Below, in pieces: positions 60,945 through 64,000 of a stretch of 64,000 nt of DNA (position 1 is the first letter of the stretch; each line of letters starts with the position of its first letter). Below the pieces are notes generated by a model. The model was not told where the DNA came from. It ran no database searches and saw nothing but the letters and a program-made list of their open reading frames with translations. The stretch is from Brevibacterium permense. Lineage in GTDB: Bacteria > Actinomycetota > Actinomycetes > Actinomycetales > Brevibacteriaceae. Location: positions 1 through 64,000 of the forward strand of contig NZ_JABSSX010000008.1 of NCBI RefSeq assembly GCF_013280495.1. Direction: 5' to 3'. A program made the translations under genes and the position numbers.

Positions 60945-61811
60945 GTGTCGGAAACCAACTCACCTGAGCAGGAGACCCCTGAGACCCAGGACGTCACTCC
61001 CGAGGAGTCGGGTGCCGCTGTGGTGCCCGAAACCGAAGAGGCGGCCAACGACGCCGAGGCGACCGCCCCCGTCGAATCCGCTGACGCTGACTCCGCAGAA
61101 GCTGCTGACTCCGCAGACGTTGCCGATTCGGCTGCCGCAGCCGACGGCGAGCAGGGCGATGCCGCCGAAGACGTCGCCGCTGCCGACGGGATAGACCCGG
61201 CCGAAGAGTTCAAGGCCGAGCTGCGCATGCAGGAGGGTGACTGGTACGTCATCCATTCCTATGCAGGCTACGAGAACCGCGTCAAGCAGAACCTCGAGAA
61301 CCGCACCGTCAGCCTCAACCTCGAAGAGTTCATCTTCGAGTCGCAGGTGCCGATGGAAGACGTCGTCGAGATCAAGAACGGACAGCGCAAGCAGGTCCGT
61401 CGTGTGCGCATCCCCGGCTACGTGCTCGTGCGCATGGAACTGACCGACGAGTCGTGGGGCGCCGTCCGCCACACTCCGGGTGTCACCGGATTCGTGGGCA
61501 ACGCCTACGATCCGACTCCGCTGTCGATCGACGAGGTCTTCTCGATGCTCGCCCCGATCTTCGAAGAGCGCCAGGCCGAAGCCGCTGCTGCCGAAGGTCC
61601 CGCCGCCGAGGCCGCTGCGAAGTCCGCGCCCGTCACCGAGGTGGAGTTCGAGGTCGGCGAGTCCGTGCTCGTCAAGGAGGGCTCCTTCGAAGGTCACCCC
61701 GCGACGATCCAGGAGATCCGTCCGGAATCGCAGAAGCTCACCGTGCTGCTGTCGATCTTCGAACGTGATGTTCCCGTCGAACTCGGCTTCGATCAGGTCT
61801 CGAAGCTCTGA
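60945..61811 (+). CDS. nusG: Transcription termination/antitermination protein NusG
   Basis: RNA polymerase-binding factor linking transcription to Rho or ribosomes. Residues 1 to about 95 are a very acidic Ala/Asp/Glu-rich extension absent from E. coli NusG. The NGN domain starts at [20 protein letters not shown], with [14 protein letters not shown] near 155. A Glu/Ala-rich insert near 215-235 precedes the KOW motif ([20 protein letters not shown]). Total 288 aa, normal for actinobacteria. GTG start with CGAGGA upstream. Confidence 0.96.
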   Translation: MSETNSPEQETPETQDVTPEESGAAVVPETEEAANDAEATAPVESADADSAEAADSADVADSAAAADGEQGDAAEDVAAADGIDPAEEFKAELRMQEGDWYVIHSYAGYENRVKQNLENRTVSLNLEEFIFESQVPMEDVVEIKNGQRKQVRRVRIPGYVLVRMELTDESWGAVRHTPGVTGFVGNAYDPTPLSIDEVFSMLAPIFEERQAEAAAAEGPAAEAAAKSAPVTEVEFEVGESVLVKEGSFEGHPATIQEIRPESQKLTVLLSIFERDVPVELGFDQVSKL

Positions 61812-61851
61812 TCGCCATATGGTTTCACTGATCGCCTCGGTGCGATCGTGA

Positions 61852-61885
61852 CCGAAGGGGCCCGGAATTCTCCGGGCCCCTTCGG
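61852..61885 (+). terminator. Strong hairpin after nusG
   Basis: CCGAAGGGGCCCGGA (61852-61866) pairs perfectly with TCCGGGCCCCTTCGG (61871-61885) around a 4-base loop. It probably separates secE-nusG from rplK-rplA; a T-run is lacking. Confidence 0.7.
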
Positions 61886-62252
61886 CGTTCCCGCGTTCTC
61901 GAGTTCACTGGCTCGGCCGCCTCGGCGAGGGGATTGTCTCGTTGGGGAAGGGATTGCCTCGATCAATGCTGAGCGCAGTTGTCGAACCGTTTACAGGGCG
62001 ATATCCGGGCTCGCGCTTGAACGACGACGCCGAGGTGGTCACATCCGCCGGCGACGTTGGCCCGCCTCGGCGGCGACGCTGTCCCGCCTCGGCGAGAGGA
62101 CGATCGGGTGATGCCCCTCACGAGCATTTGCCCGCAGGTGGGCGCGCATGGAATACTGGTGTGGTTTGATTGCGGCCCTTATCGGAAGGCCGCCGTCGAA
62201 CGATGTGCTGTATATGTCTGGCACATCGAAACCTCAAGATTAAGGACCGTAC
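61886..62252. other. Gene-free spacer with probable rplK promoter
   Basis: No gene was found. TTGCCC at 62128-62133 and AATACT at 62152-62157, 18 bp apart, form a plausible promoter, leaving a leader of about 90 bases before rplK where an L1/L11-type autoregulatory structure could form. Several CCTCGGCG strings occur at 61920-62100 without clear pairing. Confidence 0.4.
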
Positions 62253-62690
62253 ATGCCTCCCAAGAAAAAGGTAGCCGGCCTCGTCAAGCTCCAGATTCAG
62301 GCAGGTGCCGCCAACCCGGCTCCTCCGATCGGTCCGGCGCTTGCCCAGCACGGCGTCAACATCATGGAATTCTGCAAGGCCTACAACGCCGCTACAGAAT
62401 CCCAGCGCGGAAACATCGTTCCCGTCGAGATCACCGTGTACGAAGATCGTTCGTTCGACTTCGTGCTCAAGACCCCGCCGGCAGCCGAGCTGATCAAGAA
62501 GGCCGCCGGAGTGAAGTCGGGTTCGGCCACTCCGCACACCGTCAAGGTCGCTCACCTGAGCGCCGATCAGGTGCGCGAGATCGCGACCACGAAGATGCCC
62601 GACCTGAACGCCAACACTCTGGATCAGGCCGACCGCATCGTCGCCGGAACCGCGCGTTCGATGGGCATCACCACCGACATCGAGGTCTGA
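62253..62690 (+). CDS. rplK: 50S ribosomal protein L11
   Basis: A 145-aa protein of the GTPase-associated centre. [40 protein letters not shown] and the C-terminal [18 protein letters not shown] are diagnostic. It is followed by rplA after 64 bp. Confidence 0.98.
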   Translation: MPPKKKVAGLVKLQIQAGAANPAPPIGPALAQHGVNIMEFCKAYNAATESQRGNIVPVEITVYEDRSFDFVLKTPPAAELIKKAAGVKSGSATPHTVKVAHLSADQVREIATTKMPDLNANTLDQADRIVAGTARSMGITTDIEV

Positions 62691-62754
62691 GACCTCACCC
62701 CACACAGTGGCAGGGCCCACGCAGCCCACACCACGACTGCAAGGAGTAAAGCAG

Positions 62755-63450
62755 ATGGCAAAGCGTTCGAAGGCCTATCAGGCCGCGGCTGAGAAGATCG
62801 CCGCAGATGTGAACTACGAACCGGCTCAGGCGATCGCCCTGGCCAAAGAGACCAACGTGGCGAAGTACGACGCCACGGTCGAGGTCGCTCTCCGCCTGGG
62901 TGTTGACCCCCGCAAGGCGGACCAGATGGTGCGCGGCACCGTCAACCTTCCGCATGGTACCGGTAAGACCGCTCGGGTCCTGGTGTTCGCTGCCGGCGAC
63001 CGTGCAGAAGCTGCCCGTGAAGCAGGTGCTGACTACGTCGGCTCCGATGACCTGCTGGAGAAGGTGGCCGGAGGGTTCACCGACTTCGATGCCGCTGTTG
63101 CGACCCCCGACATGATGGGCAAGGTCGGTCGTCTCGGTAAGGTGCTGGGTCCCCGTGGCCTGATGCCGAACCCGAAGACCGGCACCGTGACCATGGATGT
63201 CGCCAAGGCCGTCAGCGACATCAAGGGCGGAAAGATTGAATTCCGCGTCGACAAGCACTCGAACCTGCACTTCATCATCGGAAAGGTCTCCTTCTCCGAG
63301 GAAGCTCTGCAGGAGAACTTCGATGCTGCGATCGAAGAGATCCTGCGTCTGAAGCCGTCCTCCTCGAAGGGCCGCTACATCAGCAAGGCCACGATCACGA
63401 CGTCGAACGGCCCCGCCGTTCCGGTCGACCACTCGGGTCTGCGCATCTGA
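62755..63450 (+). CDS. rplA: 50S ribosomal protein L1
   Basis: A 231-aa L1-stalk protein. [20 protein letters not shown] and [19 protein letters not shown] are the family signatures; L1 commonly also represses its own operon by binding the leader mRNA. ATG at 62755 has AAGGAG 8 bp upstream. Confidence 0.98.
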   Translation: MAKRSKAYQAAAEKIAADVNYEPAQAIALAKETNVAKYDATVEVALRLGVDPRKADQMVRGTVNLPHGTGKTARVLVFAAGDRAEAAREAGADYVGSDDLLEKVAGGFTDFDAAVATPDMMGKVGRLGKVLGPRGLMPNPKTGTVTMDVAKAVSDIKGGKIEFRVDKHSNLHFIIGKVSFSEEALQENFDAAIEEILRLKPSSSKGRYISKATITTSNGPAVPVDHSGLRI

Positions 63451-63469
63451 TCTGATCGATGCACCGGCA

Positions 63470-63510
63470 GAGGGCGGGAAGCGATTCGTTCGCTTCCCGC
63501 CCTCTCCCTT
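63470..63510 (+). terminator. Rho-independent terminator after rplA
   Basis: GAGGGCGGGAAGCGA (63470-63484) pairs perfectly with TCGCTTCCCGCCCTC (63490-63504), followed by TCCCTTCCC. Confidence 0.8.
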
Positions 63511-63513
63511 CCC

Positions 63514-63577
63514 AATTGCTACCTGACGGCGGCCCAGCAACCTCACAGCGCGAGGTTGCTGGGCCGCCGTCAGGTAG
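63514..63577. repeat. Large palindromic repeat, copy 2 (perfect 26-bp arms)
   Basis: Arms at 63519-63544 and 63552-63577 are perfect inverted repeats around a 7-base loop. The arm CTACCTGACGGCGGCCCAGC and its AACCTC extension match the copy at 34346-34411, with the same compensatory position changed on both arms (C/G here, T/A there). It follows a separate terminator for rplA, so it is not needed for termination. Confidence 0.9.
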
Positions 63578-63680
63578 TTCGGGGAGTGGACGGGCTCTTG
63601 TCCGCGGACGGGTTCGCGACTAGATTATGAGCAGTTGAGGCACTCTTCCGACACCCGCCGATGGAGGTGGACCGTCCGCC

Positions 63681-64000
63681 ATGGATTCGACGCTGCTGCT
63701 CGAAGACACCTATCAGCGTGCCGTTCGCCGGGCACATGAGCGCCTGGCCGGGCCATCGGATCCTCTACTTCCCGCACCGTGGTCAGGTCCCGGGGTGCGA
63801 GCCTCGGTGCTGGAATCCTGGGACCGGTCTCTGGCCCAGTTGCGCGACCCCGACAGCGTGCAGGTCCAAGTCGCGTTCGAAGCCGATCGACTCGCCGAGG
63901 TGCGCCGACGCCATCCCTTCCACACGATCATGCCGCTGCTGCGATCCCACCTCATCGAACCCGCCAAGGATGCCGGCCTGCTCGCCGCCCTCGGCGACGA
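63681..64000 (+). CDS. GAF-type regulator of the AcoR/acetoin group (N-terminal part, cut by window end)
   Basis: Only about 106 residues are in the window. VRASVLESWDRSLAQLRDPD matches the start of GAF-domain sensor regulators, and HPFHTIMPLLRSHLIEPAKD followed by AGLLAALGDE matches the beginning of their GAF domain. GGAGGTGG precedes the ATG. Whether the rest carries an AAA+ domain or only a helix-turn-helix cannot be seen. Confidence 0.6.
   Translation, partial: MDSTLLLEDTYQRAVRRAHERLAGPSDPLLPAPWSGPGVRASVLESWDRSLAQLRDPDSVQVQVAFEADRLAEVRRRHPFHTIMPLLRSHLIEPAKDAGLLAALGD

Noticed and set aside
61900-62100. Repeated CCTCGGCG/CGCCGAGG strings as a possible regulatory array
   Set aside because: The same words are frequent inside genes throughout the window, where they encode Ala-Glu-Ala and Leu-Gly, and here they show no regular spacing or pairing.
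1-64000. CRISPR array, prophage or integrated conjugative element
   Set aside because: No regularly spaced repeat-spacer units, integrase, phage structural or conjugation genes were seen in any part of the window.

Overview
The window is about 64 kb of high-GC actinobacterial chromosome. Several marks point to a Brevibacterium-like member of the Micrococcales: the 32-residue ribosomal protein bS22, a MenJ-type menaquinone reductase, a KtrAB-like K+ system, a Rex-led heme operon and GTG/TTG starts with frequent ATGA overlaps. The genus is inferred from overall gene content, not from a 16S sequence. Almost all of the window is ordinary dense core chromosome, with short accessory or decayed patches near 1-200, 39.0-40.2 kb and 49.2-49.7 kb. 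Layout: 0-0.2 kb holds the tail of an IS30-type transposase and a 19-bp repeat. 0.26-3.6 kb holds ktrB-ktrA (minus) and a divergent acuC deacetylase. 3.8-16.8 kb is a heme and cytochrome c supply line: bS22, a glutaredoxin, the redox sensor Rex, a single-ORF HemA-HemC fusion, a HemD fused to a worn methyltransferase domain, hemB, a MarR regulator, hemL, a histidine phosphatase, then resA-ccdA-resB-ccsA for System II cytochrome c maturation. 17.1-33.2 kb is a scattered menaquinone locus: menE-menA, menB, menC, menD, menF, menG(ubiE), menJ and a polyprenyl diphosphate synthase. It is interrupted by a DUF2975/XRE pair, a lipoprotein, an antigen-85-like esterase and a YefM-YoeB toxin-antitoxin pair. 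menH and menI were not found. Heme, cytochrome c and menaquinone are all respiratory-chain parts, which fits Rex (NADH/NAD+ sensing) at the head of the heme operon. 33.2-42.4 kb holds a YraQ-type permease, RarD, ferredoxin reductase FprA, a small RelA/SpoT-type alarmone synthetase, YajQ, tRNA-Tyr, a DUF1992 protein, a decayed M20 amidohydrolase next to an intact permease, and a glycerophosphodiesterase. 42.5-42.7 kb holds tRNA-Thr and tRNA-Met. 42.8-49.1 kb is a self-contained catabolic cassette: TetR, MFS exporter/importer, metal-dependent amidohydrolase, amidase-signature enzyme and M20 hydrolase, suggesting hydrolysis of an amide-bearing compound. 49.2-49.7 kb is a broken squalene-cyclase-like gene. 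49.8-52.4 kb is a Tat-exported intradiol-dioxygenase-like lipoprotein followed at once by tatA, tatC and tatB. 52.4-60.3 kb holds a lipoprotein, a NylB-like serine hydrolase, an ATP-grasp ligase, a HadAB-like dehydratase pair, murB and a membrane metallophosphoesterase. 60.4-63.5 kb is the conserved tRNA-Trp-secE-nusG-rplK-rplA block, and the window ends inside a GAF-type regulator. The most notable items are the HemA-HemC fusion, the Tat operon with its own apparent substrate, a large palindromic repeat present at two distant sites (34.35 and 63.5 kb), the amide-degrading cassette, and an alarmone synthetase with an extra C-terminal OB/S1-like region. No CRISPR array, prophage or riboswitch was recognised.
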